Assembly: GCA_934169775.1 (NCBI GenBank)
Contig: CAKPOI010000003.1
Location: 29,594 to 93,593, forward strand
From: an uncultured Clostridia bacterium
GTDB lineage: Bacteria > Bacillota > Clostridia > TANB77 > CAG-508
Reading direction: 5' to 3'
Length of the DNA stretch: 64,000 nucleotides
Shown: piece by piece, positions 8,874 to 17,607 of the stretch
Layout: each line of letters opens with the position of its first letter
Numbering within the stretch: the stretch's first letter is position 1
Made by a program: the position numbers and the translations under genes
The notes under the pieces: generated by a model
Told to the model about the DNA's origin: nothing
Seen by the model: the letters and a program-made list of their open reading frames with translations, nothing else
Databases searched by the model: none

Positions 8874-9941
8874 TTAGTTTATTATTTTTCCTTCTTTAAC
8901 ATTATATTCTAAATATTCAAAATTTTCAAGTGCTAATTTGTCAGTACATGTAATTATTACTTGTGTTTCTTTTATATGTTGTATTAGACTTTCTCTTCTA
9001 TTTTTATCAAGTTCTGACATAAAATCATCTAGCAATAAAATTGGATATTCACCAATTTCGTCATATATTAAATTTAACTCTGCTAGTTTTAATGTTAATA
9101 TTGAAGTTCTTTGTTGTCCTTGTGATCCGTAAATATTTAATTGTCTCCCATTTATATATATCACAAAATCATCTCTATGTATACCCTTTGTTGTAAATCC
9201 TTTTAAAATATCTAATTTTCTTCTTTCTTTTAATAAATTTAAATATATTTTTTTGTCTAAACATTCTGTTATATATTCTATTTTTATTTCTTCTTTATTA
9301 TTTGTTATTTTTTTATGCAAATTTTCTATTTTTGGTTTTAGTTTTTCTATAAATTCTTTTCGATATTCACATATTTTTATTGCATATTCCGCTAATTTTT
9401 CATCCCATATTTCTAACAGATTTTCATCTTTTTGCTCTTCTTTAATTTGTTTTAAATAATTATTTCTTTGTTCTATTGTTTGTTGATATAATGATAATAT
9501 ATGTATATAATTTGGCCTTAGCTGGCTGATCATAATATCTAAAAATTTTCTTCTTTGATCTGGCCCACCTTTTATTATTTCTATATCATCTGGTGTAAAA
9601 ATTACAATATTAATTTTTCCTAATAATTCACTTATTTTTTTTATTTTAATATCATTAATAAAAATATTTTTTTTATTTCCTATTTCTATTTTTATTTTTC
9701 CTTCTCTATCTGATTTTTCATATTCAACTTCTACGGAACAACTATCTTCATTTATTTTTATCATTTCTTTATCTTTTTTAGCTCTAAAAGATTTTCCCAT
9801 ACTACATAAAAATATTGATTCTATTATGTTAGTTTTTCCTTGCGCATTTTCTCCATATAAAACGTTTATATTTTTAGCTAATTCTATTTTTTGACTTTTA
9901 TAATTTCTAAAATTTTTTAGTTCTATTTTTTTTATCCACAT
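8874..9941 (-). CDS. recF: DNA replication and repair protein RecF
   Basis: SMC-like ATPase that, with RecO and RecR, loads RecA onto single-stranded gaps. Walker A is GENAQGKTN near residue 33. The signature region [18 protein letters not shown] and Walker [15 protein letters not shown] are intact near residues 275-310. At about 355 residues it has the usual length. The ATG at 9941 ([14 protein letters not shown]) has a GCGGTG SD at good spacing; a GTG at 9950 would add three residues. The small S4-domain gene (yaaA) that often sits between dnaN and recF is absent. A 2.4-kb repeat-rich gap takes its place. Confidence 0.96.
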   Translation of the reverse strand: MWIKKIELKNFRNYKSQKIELAKNINVLYGENAQGKTNIIESIFLCSMGKSFRAKKDKEMIKINEDSCSVEVEYEKSDREGKIKIEIGNKKNIFINDIKIKKISELLGKINIVIFTPDDIEIIKGGPDQRRKFLDIMISQLRPNYIHILSLYQQTIEQRNNYLKQIKEEQKDENLLEIWDEKLAEYAIKICEYRKEFIEKLKPKIENLHKKITNNKEEIKIEYITECLDKKIYLNLLKERRKLDILKGFTTKGIHRDDFVIYINGRQLNIYGSQGQQRTSILTLKLAELNLIYDEIGEYPILLLDDFMSELDKNRRESLIQHIKETQVIITCTDKLALENFEYLEYNVKEGKIIN

Positions 9942-10062
9942 TTTTTTCACCGCTTTTTGTTTTTTATATACTATATCATTTTTTTTCTTTTTTGGCTATA
10001 CCTTTTTTATATTTTATTTTTATTCTTAATTTTTTTCCTTTTTTGTTTGTTTTTTGAATTGA

Positions 10063-10220
10063 TTTTCCACAGTTTTTTGCAATTTTTATTTTCTTTTTAT
10101 ATTTTATTTTTTATTTTTAATTATTTTCTTATTATTTGAATTACTTTTTTTATAATATAATTTATTTATTTAATTTTATTTTTTTATTTATTTTTATTTT
10201 CGTGACTTTTTTATAATTTT
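10063..10220. repeat. Origin-proximal repeat unit 2
   Basis: TTTTCCACA (10063-10071) lies 138 bp before CGTGAC (10201-10206), within the same T-rich frame as unit 1. It lies just upstream of recF. Confidence 0.7.
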
Positions 10221-10338
10221 AATTTTTTCATTTTCTATATTTATTTCTTTATTCTCTTATTTTATAATTTATTTGATTTTTATTAAATTTTTGCTTTTTT
10301 TATTATTATTTTCTTTTAACTTTATATTTTATAAATAG

Positions 10339-10505
10339 TTTTCCACAGTTTTTTTACCTTTTTTTATTTTTCATTTTATTTTTTTCTGTTTTTTAAAAAT
10401 TTTTATTATTTTCTTTTTATTTTGATTTGTTTTTTTATTATATAATTTATTTATTTGTTTTTATTTTTTGATTTATTTTTATTTTCACGACTTTTTCTAA
10501 AATTA
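10339..10505. repeat. Origin-proximal repeat unit 3
   Basis: TTTTCCACA (10339-10347) lies 147 bp before CACGAC (10486-10491), a diverged form of the hexamer. As with unit 1, it directly precedes an RNA-candidate copy, so unit plus RNA appear to have been duplicated as one segment. Confidence 0.65.
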
Positions 10506-10614
10506 CTTTATTCATATTTCTTTAAATGCTTTATTTTTAGATCATTACTTTTTTATTTATAATTTTTATTTTAAAAATTTTTTTAATTTTTTGTATATTT
10601 TTTTTATTTCTGTC

Positions 10615-11043
10615 TATAATATTATTGTAAGGTTGATAACAGTTGAGCCAAGAGTAGTAATGGATTTTTATTAGTTCATTATTATTCGGACCAAGATGTA
10701 TAAATGTGTTTATTTTAATATTTTTATATGTCGGCGAGAAGAATATATTATGTGTATGTAAGCTGTGTTTTATATTTCCGCATGGTTCTAATATATGTAA
10801 TATATTAGAGCTAAGATTATTTTTATATTTTATTATGGCTATTATTAGTCATTTTAGGATGAATTTATTTATTTTTTAGTGTTTTAATATTCGAGCAACT
10901 GATTAATATATGTGGTATCAGACTTATTTATATAGTAATATATATTAGGTTTAAATATTAGATATATTATTCTTAATTAAAATTGTTATTGGCTTTTCAG
11001 ATTAATAGGAAAGATTCTTTTTTTCTTTCCTATTAAATTTTTA
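10615..11043 (+). ncRNA. Structured RNA candidate, copy 2 (~416 nt)
   Basis: Close copy of 6356-6786, with differences spread along its length. TATAAT (10615-10620) matches the -10 of copy 1. The end-closing GAGCCAA/TTGGCTT pairing is kept. Differences preserve pairing in places: AGTAATG here still pairs with CATTATT by a G-U wobble where copy 1 has AATAATG, and the late palindrome changes from AGCT to AATT at its centre. A perfect CTAATATAT/ATATATTAG hairpin is seen here but weakened in copy 1. The terminator AATAGGAAAGA/TCTTTCCTATT ends at about 11043. Such changes favour a functional RNA over junk DNA. Confidence 0.7.
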
Positions 11044-11122
11044 TTTCATTATTTTTTATAAATTCCGTTTTATTTTATAAATTTTTATTTTTTTTGCTTT
11101 TTATTTGGTTTTTTAGAAATAG

Positions 11123-11275
11123 TTTTCCACAGTTTTTTGCATATTTTTTATTTTATTTTAAAATTTTTTTATTATTTTCTTTTTATTTTTATTTATTTTT
11201 TTATAATATAATTTATTTATTTAATTTTATTTTTTTACTTATTTTTATTTTCGTAACTTTTTTATAATTTTTGCT
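11123..11275. repeat. Origin-proximal repeat unit 4
   Basis: TTTTCCACA (11123-11131) lies 129 bp before CGTAAC (11252-11257). It has the same internal ATAATATAATTTATTTATT tract as the other units. Confidence 0.65.
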
Positions 11276-11289
11276 TTTTATTTTCTTAT

Positions 11290-12330
11290 TATTTACTCTT
11301 TTATTCTCTTTTTTTCGATTTTATTCTAATTTATTCTAATTTTTTTGAATTTAATTTTGTTTTTTCCTTTTTTAGTATTTTTCTATTTTTTATTTTCTTA
11401 TTGTTTCCTCTTTTATCCTCTTTTTTTCGATTTTATTCTAATTTATTCTGATTTTTTCTATTTTTTTATTATTATTTTATTTTTATCTTGTAGTTTTATG
11501 AATAGTTTTCCACAGTTTTCTACCTATTTTTTAATTTTTTTTTATTTTTTGTATTTTTTTTATTATTTTCTTTTTATTTTAATTTATTTTTTTATAATAT
11601 AATTTATTTATTTAATTTTATTTTTTTATTTATTTTTATTTTCGTGACTTTTTTATAATTTTTGCTTTTTTATTTTCTTATTATTTCCTTTTTTATTCTC
11701 TTTTTTTCGATTTTATTCTAATTTATTCTAATTTTTTTGAATTTAATTTTGCTTTTTCCTTTTTTAGTATTTTTCTATTTTTCATTTTCTTATTATTTTC
11801 TCTTTTATTCTCTTTTATTCTCTTTTTTTCGATTTTATTCTAATTTATTCTAATTTTTTTGAATTTAATTTTACTTTTTCCTTTTTTAATATTTTTCTAT
11901 TTTTCATTTTCTTATTATTTTCTCCTTTATTCTCTTTTTTTTGATTTTATTCTAATTTATTCTAATTTATTCTAATTTTTTTGAATTTAATTTTGCTTTT
12001 TCCTTTTTTAATATTTTTCTATTTTTTGTTTTCTTATTGTTTCCTCTTTTTTTCTATTTTTTTCGATTTTATTCTAATTTATTCTAATTTTTTTGAATTT
12101 AATTTTGCTTTTTCCTTTTTTAATATTTTTCTATTTTTTGTTTTCTTATTGTTTCCTCTTTTTTTCTCTTTTTTTTGATTTTTTTCTAATTTATTCTAAT
12201 TTTTTTGATTTTAATTTTGCTTTTTCCTTTTTTAGTATTTTTCTATTTTTCATTTTCTTATTGTTTCCTCTTTTTTTCTATTTTTTTCGATTTTATTCTA
12301 ATTTTTTCTATTTTTTTCAATTTTTTATAG
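11290..12330. repeat. 112-bp tandem repeat array downstream of dnaN
   Basis: A block beginning CGATTTTATTCTAATTTATT recurs with its first bases near 11316, 11428, 11708, 11830, 11942, 12064, 12176 and 12288. Steps are 112, 280, 122, 112, 122, 112 and 112 bp: a 112-bp period, with a 10-bp longer variant. The 280-bp step contains repeat unit 5 inserted between blocks. The plus strand is almost purely T/C with T-runs. Open frames across it are low-complexity Phe/Leu/Ile artefacts. The array fills the space between the RNA candidate and the dnaN terminator. Confidence 0.85.
11506..11665. repeat. Origin-proximal repeat unit 5
   Basis: TTTTCCACA (11506-11514) lies 137 bp before CGTGAC (11643-11648), interrupting the 112-bp array after its second block. 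Confidence 0.65.
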
Positions 12331-12331
12331 C

Positions 12332-12370
12332 ACAAAAAAAGAAGCTATTTTTTTATTAGCTTCTTTTTTA
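12332..12370 (-). terminator. Intrinsic terminator of dnaN
   Basis: AAGAAGCTA (12339-12347) pairs with TAGCTTCTT (12357-12365). The run of T on the minus-strand side ends transcription about 10 bp after the dnaN stop. A second T-run makes it potentially bidirectional. Confidence 0.8.
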
Positions 12371-12375
12371 TTTTA

Positions 12376-13494
12376 TTAATCTTCTTTTATCCTTATTGGT
12401 AAAATCATATATACATAATCATTATTTTCTGTAGATTTTATTAGACATGGTGATATGCTGCTTCCAAATTCTACGAAAACTTCTTCGTCATCTATTACTT
12501 TTAAGCTATCTAAGAAATATTTTGGATTGAATCCTGCTTCTAGATTTTTTCCTTCTGTTGAAATAAATAGCTCTTCTTTTGCATCACCTGTTTGGTTTGT
12601 GCATGATATAGTTACTTTTCCTATATCTACAACTACTTTTACTGGATATTTTTTTTCTTTTTCTACACTTGATGATGATATTAAACTTATTCTTTCAAAG
12701 CAATCTTGTAAATTTGAACGATTTACTCTTATCCTTGTTTCCCATGAATTTGGTATAACATTTTTGTAATTTAAAAATTCTCCATCTAAGATTCTTGTTA
12801 CTACTTTACATTTATCCATTTCAAATAATGCTTGATTTTTTGAAATTCCTATTTTTACTGGTTCAAATGAATCTAATAATATTTTGTTTACTTCATTTAG
12901 TGTTTTTCCTGGTATTACTGCATTAAAGTCATTTGTTTTTTGTGTTAGATATACACTTCTTAGTGCTAATCTAAATCCATCTACTGCGACTATATTTAGT
13001 TTATTGTTTTCTGTTTCGATTAAACATCCTGTAAATATTGGCCTACTTTCTTCTGTACTTACTGCAAAAATTGTTTTCTTAATCATATTTTTTAGTGTGT
13101 TTTGTTCTAGTTCGATTGAATTTTCTACTTCTATTTTTGGTAGTTCTGGGAATTCATCTGGATTCATTGTTGCTAATTTGTAATGTGATCCTTCACATTC
13201 TATTTCTAGTATATTTTTTTCGTTTAATGTTATATAAATTTCTGTATCTGGTAATTTTCTTATTATTTCACTAAACATTGTAGCATTTACTACTGTACTT
13301 CCTTGTTCTTTTACATCACATTCTATAACATATTCTATTCCTAATTCTAGGTCATATGTTGTTAGTTTTACTTCGTTATCATTTGTTTGTATAAGTATTC
13401 CTTCTAGTATAGGCATTGTAGTTTTAGATGCTACTCCTTTTACTACGGAATTAATAGCTTTAATCATATTTTCTTTGTAACATACGATTTTCAT
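12376..13494 (-). CDS. dnaN: DNA polymerase III beta subunit (sliding clamp)
   Basis: Ring-shaped processivity clamp, 372 residues, the normal size. Typical segments include the N-terminal MKIVCYKENMIKAINSVVKG, TGCLIETENNKLNIVAVDGFRLA in the second domain, and the C-terminal NNDYVYMILPIRI, which lines the protein-binding pocket (MPIR/LPIR motif). The start ATG follows an AGGAGGAAAAAAA leader. The gene lies on the far side of the oriC boxes from dnaA, so dnaA and dnaN are separated by an active origin segment (13511-13736). It has its own terminator rather than running into recF, unlike many relatives. Confidence 0.98.
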   Translation of the reverse strand: MKIVCYKENMIKAINSVVKGVASKTTMPILEGILIQTNDNEVKLTTYDLELGIEYVIECDVKEQGSTVVNATMFSEIIRKLPDTEIYITLNEKNILEIECEGSHYKLATMNPDEFPELPKIEVENSIELEQNTLKNMIKKTIFAVSTEESRPIFTGCLIETENNKLNIVAVDGFRLALRSVYLTQKTNDFNAVIPGKTLNEVNKILLDSFEPVKIGISKNQALFEMDKCKVVTRILDGEFLNYKNVIPNSWETRIRVNRSNLQDCFERISLISSSSVEKEKKYPVKVVVDIGKVTISCTNQTGDAKEELFISTEGKNLEAGFNPKYFLDSLKVIDDEEVFVEFGSSISPCLIKSTENNDYVYMILPIRIKED

Positions 13495-13510
13495 TTTTTT
13501 TCCTCCTCTA

Positions 13511-13736
13511 TATTTATTATAATATATATAATATATTTAGTAGTAGTAGTATTAGGTGTTGTGGAAACTGTGGAAAACTATGTGGAAACTTAGTGTCCCT
13601 AGTAAAATGCCTGTGTATAAAATTGTGGAAAACTGTCGATTTTATCCACACCGTTTCCACATGTGGATAACTTTTTTGTGGAAAACTTAGTTATCAACAG
13701 TTTATCCACACACTTTCCACAGTAGTATGTGGATAA
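13511..13736. other. oriC: oriC, dnaA-dnaN part: DnaA boxes, DnaA-trios and AT-rich unwinding element
   Basis: From the dnaN side: an AT-only tract (13511-13537), then five TAG triplets and one TAT (13538-13555), then DnaA-box-like 9-mers TGTGGAAAC (13560), TGTGGAAAA (13569) and TGTGGAAAC (13581). This is the order of the basal unwinding system described in Bacillus subtilis, with trios read 3'-GAT away from the box. More boxes follow: TTATCCACA at 13642 and 13702, TGTGGATAA at 13662 and 13728, TGTGGAAAA at 13677, and TTATCAACA at 13691. An open frame across 13599-13781 is an artefact of these boxes. Confidence 0.92.
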
Positions 13737-13835
13737 CCAACAGGCCTTTTCCGTAAGTAAAGCTGGCTCGTTTTTTTCCAAACATAAATTTTTCCAAACA
13801 TAGATTTCAAAAATAAAATATTTATTTACAGCCGC

Positions 13836-15191
13836 CTAATCTTCTTCACTTGTGATTATGTTTTTCACACTTTCCACAATTAACTTGGTATTATTTTTAT
13901 CTTTTACTTCTTTTTTGATTTTGTTATATGCATGCATTACTGTTGAGTGATCTCTGTCTCCAAAATCTTTTCCTATCTGTGGAAAGGACATATTTGCTAC
14001 ATCTCTACATAGGAACATTGCTATTTGTCTAGGAAAAGCTATGTCATTTGATCTTTTTTCACTAGCTAAATCGTTTTTATTTATGCTGAAATATTTTGCA
14101 ACAGTTTCTTTGATAAAATCGCTTGATATAACTTTTTCGCTTTTTAGTTTGAATTCGTTTATTATTAGTTCTGCATGTTCCATGGTTATTGGACTATGTG
14201 TTAGTGCTGCTCTTGCTACTATTTTGTTGAAAACACCTTCGAGTTCACGAATATTTGAATCAATAGTGGCTGCTATATTTGATAATATTGAATCATCTAT
14301 TATGATTCTTTCATCTTGAGCTTTTTTTCTTAATATTGCTAGACGTGTTTCGTAATCTGGGCAGGAGATGTCTGCTAGTAATCCCCATTCAAATCTTGAT
14401 TTTAATCTGTCCTCTAAGAATTGTATATCTCTTGGTGGTGTATCACTGGAAATTATAATTTGTTTTCCATCTTCTCTTAATGTGTTAAATGTGTGGAAAA
14501 ATTCTTCTTGCACTCTATCTTTTCCTGCTATGAACTGAATATCATCAATTAGTAAAACATCAATGTTTCGATATTTGTTTCTAAACATTTCAGTTTTGTT
14601 GTCTTTAAATGAATTAATCAGTTGGTTTGTGAATTTTTCTGATGTGACGTATAGAACATTGGCTTTTCGATTTTCTTCAATGATTCTATTTCCTATGGCA
14701 TGCATTAAGTGAGTTTTGCCTAATCCTACGCCACCATATAAAAATAGCGGATTATAAGATTTTCCGGGTTCGTTTCCAACTGCTAATGCTGCTGCATGTG
14801 CGAATCTGTTATTGCTTCCTACGACAAATGTATCAAATGTGTATTTGGGATTTAATGTTTGATGATTTGATTCTAATTCTGATTCTGGAACATTTGATGT
14901 TGTGTCTGTTATTATATCTCCTTCTTCTCCATCTTCATTTTTTGATAAATCGATTACAGAAAATGTGTATTCTTTGTTAGTAATGAATTTTATTGTGTTG
15001 AAAAGTAGATCTTTAAATCGATTTTCGATGAAGTCTCTTTGATATTCAGACAAAGTGGTGAAAACTATATTGCTATCATCAATGCTTTTAATTCCTAAAG
15101 AGCTAATCCATGTGTCATAGGAAATTGATGAGACTTCGCCTTTTAATGTGTCTTTGATTCTTACTAAAAGTTCGTCTTTGTCAATCTCCAT
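13836..15191 (-). CDS. dnaA: Chromosomal replication initiator DnaA
   Basis: AAA+ initiator that binds the DnaA boxes on both sides of the gene and opens oriC. It has 451 residues. Domain I occupies about residues 1-85. A short acidic linker, domain II, follows. Domain III contains Walker A GGVGLGKTHLMHAIG, Walker B VLLIDDIQFIAGK and sensor regions. Domain IV ends with the helix-turn-helix signature FGDRDHSTVMHAYNKI. The start ATG follows AGAAAGGATG at normal spacing. Clusters of boxes upstream (15217-15440) and downstream (13560-13736) imply autoregulation by DnaA, as in relatives. Confidence 0.98.
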   Translation of the reverse strand: MEIDKDELLVRIKDTLKGEVSSISYDTWISSLGIKSIDDSNIVFTTLSEYQRDFIENRFKDLLFNTIKFITNKEYTFSVIDLSKNEDGEEGDIITDTTSNVPESELESNHQTLNPKYTFDTFVVGSNNRFAHAAALAVGNEPGKSYNPLFLYGGVGLGKTHLMHAIGNRIIEENRKANVLYVTSEKFTNQLINSFKDNKTEMFRNKYRNIDVLLIDDIQFIAGKDRVQEEFFHTFNTLREDGKQIIISSDTPPRDIQFLEDRLKSRFEWGLLADISCPDYETRLAILRKKAQDERIIIDDSILSNIAATIDSNIRELEGVFNKIVARAALTHSPITMEHAELIINEFKLKSEKVISSDFIKETVAKYFSINKNDLASEKRSNDIAFPRQIAMFLCRDVANMSFPQIGKDFGDRDHSTVMHAYNKIKKEVKDKNNTKLIVESVKNIITSEED

Positions 15192-15216
15192 CTATATTTC
15201 ATCCTTTCTATAAAAT

Positions 15217-15440
15217 TGTCCACAAAAGTTATCCACAGAGTTATCCACAACTGTTGATAACTTTGTAATATGTGTGTAAAAAAAGTTAAATTTTTACGAA
15301 CAATATTTTGAAAAATGTTGTTTTTAAAAAATCTCTTTTTTTGGTACCCCCATATAATAGCAGATTTTTTGTCGAGAAGTCAATAAAATTGTGGAAAAAA
15401 AATTTTTCCTGTGGATAACTTTTCAAAAAACTGTGGATAA
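15217..15440. other. oriC: oriC, upstream DnaA-box cluster
   Basis: TTGTCCACA (15217), TTATCCACA (15229 and 15241), TGTTGATAA (15252), TGTGGAAAA (15390) and TGTGGATAA (15410 and 15432) lie just upstream of dnaA. This forms the second lobe of a bipartite origin and overlaps the dnaA promoter. Boxes flip orientation between the proximal and distal halves. Confidence 0.88.
15354..15383 (-). promoter_or_regulatory. Putative dnaA promoter
   Basis: Minus strand TTGACT (15378-15383) and TATTAT (15354-15359) are separated by 18 bp. DnaA boxes lie both up- and downstream, fitting DnaA repression of its own gene. Confidence 0.55.
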
Positions 15441-15665
15441 CTTTCTTATGTTACAGAAATATTACAACCTATTTTAGATTTTGTCAAAAATGAATAAATG
15501 TTTTTAATAAATTCTAAAGAATGCTGATTTTTTGCATGTTATAGCGATTTTTATTTTTTATTTTTATTTTTTTAAAAATCCTTTTAAGTATTGATGCTAA
15601 TGTGTTTAAGGTTTTTTTTGGTAAAAATTAAAAAAAATTGTCGAAAAAATTTTTTTTTAATTTAC

Positions 15666-15695
15666 TTGACAATTCAATGGATTGTGGAGTATAAT
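15666..15695 (+). promoter_or_regulatory. Putative rpmH promoter
   Basis: TTGACA (15666-15671) and TATAAT (15690-15695) are separated by 18 bp, about 100 bp before the rpmH start. The 15441-15665 stretch before it is AT-rich without a gene. Confidence 0.7.
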
Positions 15696-15798
15696 CGATT
15701 TACTTGAATTTTAAGAATTGGACAAAAGTCCGTTTTTGCAATGTTAAATAAAATTCCCAAAAGGAATTAAATATAAAAAACAGTAGGAGGTGCTAATA

Positions 15799-15933
15799 AT
15801 GAAAAGAACATTCCAACCAAAAAATAGACAAGAAAAAAGAGAACATGGTTTCATGAAAAGAATGAAAACAAGATCAGGAAGAAATGTATTAAAAGCAAGA
15901 AGAGCAAAAGGTAGAAAAAAGCTAGCTGCTTAA
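15799..15933 (+). CDS. rpmH: 50S ribosomal protein L34
   Basis: A 44-residue basic ribosomal protein: [18 protein letters not shown], then [20 protein letters not shown] and a short tail. This is an essentially textbook L34 of standard length. A GTAGGAGG SD precedes the ATG. It is the first gene of the rightward set and is too short for many gene finders. Confidence 0.98.
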   Translation: MKRTFQPKNRQEKREHGFMKRMKTRSGRNVLKARRAKGRKKLAA

Positions 15934-16062
15934 TTTAAGCAAAAAGTAGTGTTGATTATTGAAATGTTGCAATTTAGCTATTTTAGCGGAATTGCCATTT
16001 TAATTTTTCAAGTTATTTTTTCATTTTAGTTGCCTATTGGCTTTTGACAAAGGGGAATGGTA

Positions 16063-16416
16063 ATGAAAAAAACAAAAATGTTAAAAAAAAATTATGAATT
16101 TAAAAAAGTTTTGACAAAAGGAAAATGTATTTCTGGAAAATATTTAATTGCTTTTATTCAAAAAAATAATTGTAAAAATTCAAATTTTTTAGGATTGGCT
16201 ATTAGCACAAAAACGTGTAAAGCCGTAGGAAGAAATAGATTGAAACGTTTAATACGTGAAAGTTATTTTTTGGAAGAAGAAAAGATTTTGAATGGATATT
16301 CTATAGTTTTTTTGTGGAATAAAAAGCAAGATCCTGAAAGTGCTTATTTTGGGGCAATTTATGCAGATGTAAAAAAAATATTTTCAAAGTCTGAACTATA
16401 TGTTGAAAAAGGGTAA
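16063..16416 (+). CDS. rnpA: Ribonuclease P protein component
   Basis: Protein cofactor of RNase P, which matures tRNA 5' ends. About 117 residues, basic. It contains the family signature RNRLKRLIRESY (RNxxKRxxRE) near residue 50 and a C-terminal strand/helix typical of RnpA. The AAAGGGG SD is better spaced for the ATG at 16063 than for the one at 16057. It lies 4 bp before yidD, in the universal order rpmH-rnpA-yidD-yidC. Confidence 0.95.
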   Translation: MKKTKMLKKNYEFKKVLTKGKCISGKYLIAFIQKNNCKNSNFLGLAISTKTCKAVGRNRLKRLIRESYFLEEEKILNGYSIVFLWNKKQDPESAYFGAIYADVKKIFSKSELYVEKG

Positions 16417-16420
16417 CAAT

Positions 16421-16639
16421 ATGAAAAATTTACTAATTAGCATGATTTGCTGGTACCAAAAGCATATATCTTTGTGGTTTACTAGTAAAAATATTCATTG
16501 TAAATTTTATCCTACATGTTCTGAGTATATGAAGCAAGCACTAGAAAAATATGGTGTTTTTAAGGGAATATTACTTGGAATCTGGAGAATTATTCGTTGT
16601 AATCCTTTTGCTAAGGGTGGGTATGACCCATTAAAATAA
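16421..16639 (+). CDS. yidD: Membrane protein insertion efficiency factor YidD
   Basis: A 72-residue membrane-associated protein that assists YidC-dependent insertion. It contains the conserved CKFYPTCSEYMKQALEKYG and RIIRCNPFAKGGYDPLK blocks, with the three family cysteines. An upstream ATG at 16400 overlaps rnpA and lies upstream of the GAAAAAGGG SD, so the start at 16421 is preferred. Confidence 0.95.
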   Translation: MKNLLISMICWYQKHISLWFTSKNIHCKFYPTCSEYMKQALEKYGVFKGILLGIWRIIRCNPFAKGGYDPLK

Positions 16640-16654
16640 CCAGGAGGAGTAAGA

Positions 16655-17581
16655 ATGTTTCAATTTTTTGCAAACATATTTGGTTATGTTTTAAATTTTA
16701 TTTATAATTTAGTTCAAAATTATGGTTTGGCGATGATTTTGTTCACTTTGGTAATTAAATTATTGATGTTGCCATTGTCAATAAAGCAGCAGAAAACTAT
16801 GAAAAAAAGTGCTAAATTAAATGAGCAAATGCAAGTTTTGCAATTTAAGTATAAAAATGATCCAGAAAAATTAAATCAAGAAATGATGAAGCTTTACAAA
16901 GAGGAAAATATGAGTCCGTTTAGTGGATGTTTGGGTACAATATTGCAATTTATTTTGTTAATTTCAATTTTTTACATGGTAAGATGCCCATTAACATACA
17001 TGAAAAAGGTTGATACTAATAAAATTAATAACTATGTTACTCAATTACAAGAGTCTGAGAAGACTGTAAGTGCAGCATATCCAGAGATTGATTTAATTAG
17101 AGAAATTAACTTTTTAGAGGAAAAAAATCCGGAGGATGAAGATCTTAAAAAGATTGATATTAATATGAATTTCTTAGGTTTAGACTTGAGTAAGATACCT
17201 CAACAAAATCTTGCTGATTGGACAGTGTATATTATACCAGTTTTATATATTATATCTACTTTTGTGTCAATGAAAATAACAACATCAATGCAACAAAAGG
17301 CAAAAAAAGCACAAAAAGAGGCTAAAGAGGCAAATAAAGTAGAAAAAAATATAAAAACAGATGGTGAAAATAAAGATGAATCAACAGCGATAGTAAAAAA
17401 AGAGGAAGAAGAATATGATGTTATGGAACAAACAAACAAGATGATGTCTTGGATGATGCCAATTATGTCAGTTTCTATTTCTTTAGTTGCACCTTTAGGT
17501 TTAGCTTTATACTGGCTTGTAAATAATATTGCTATGATTGGTGAAAGATTGATTTTAAACAAAGTTATAAAAGATGATTAA
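16655..17581 (+). CDS. yidC: Membrane protein insertase YidC/Oxa1
   Basis: Insertase that places proteins into the cytoplasmic membrane alone or with SecYEG. It has 308 residues and no lipoprotein signal; the first span begins almost at once. The conserved hydrophilic-groove helix and YIDC core (MILFTLVIKLLMLPLSIKQQ, SPFSGCLGTILQFILLI, and the C-terminal MSWMMPIMSVSISLVAPLGLALYW) are present. A Lys/Glu-rich stretch of about 60 residues (about 210-255) sits between the last spans and is cytoplasmic. An additional soluble loop follows the second span. The SD CCAGGAGG is strong. Confidence 0.96.
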   Translation: MFQFFANIFGYVLNFIYNLVQNYGLAMILFTLVIKLLMLPLSIKQQKTMKKSAKLNEQMQVLQFKYKNDPEKLNQEMMKLYKEENMSPFSGCLGTILQFILLISIFYMVRCPLTYMKKVDTNKINNYVTQLQESEKTVSAAYPEIDLIREINFLEEKNPEDEDLKKIDINMNFLGLDLSKIPQQNLADWTVYIIPVLYIISTFVSMKITTSMQQKAKKAQKEAKEANKVEKNIKTDGENKDESTAIVKKEEEEYDVMEQTNKMMSWMMPIMSVSISLVAPLGLALYWLVNNIAMIGERLILNKVIKDD

Positions 17582-17607
17582 AATTGTAGTAAAGAGGAGG
17601 TCTTTAT

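Noticed and set aside
6356..11043. RNA candidate as tmRNA, RNase P RNA, SRP RNA or group II intron
   Set aside because: No tRNA-like ends with CCA, no GAGGAAAGTC, no SRP GGAA/AGCA core and no domain V motif could be seen.
11345..12359. Phe/Leu/Tyr-rich plus-strand frames MNLILFFPF... in the 112-bp array
   Set aside because: Repeat-derived low-complexity frames without SD; they only reflect T-rich DNA.
13599..13781. 60-codon minus-strand frame in the dnaA-dnaN gap
   Set aside because: It consists of translated DnaA boxes, has no SD and lies in oriC.
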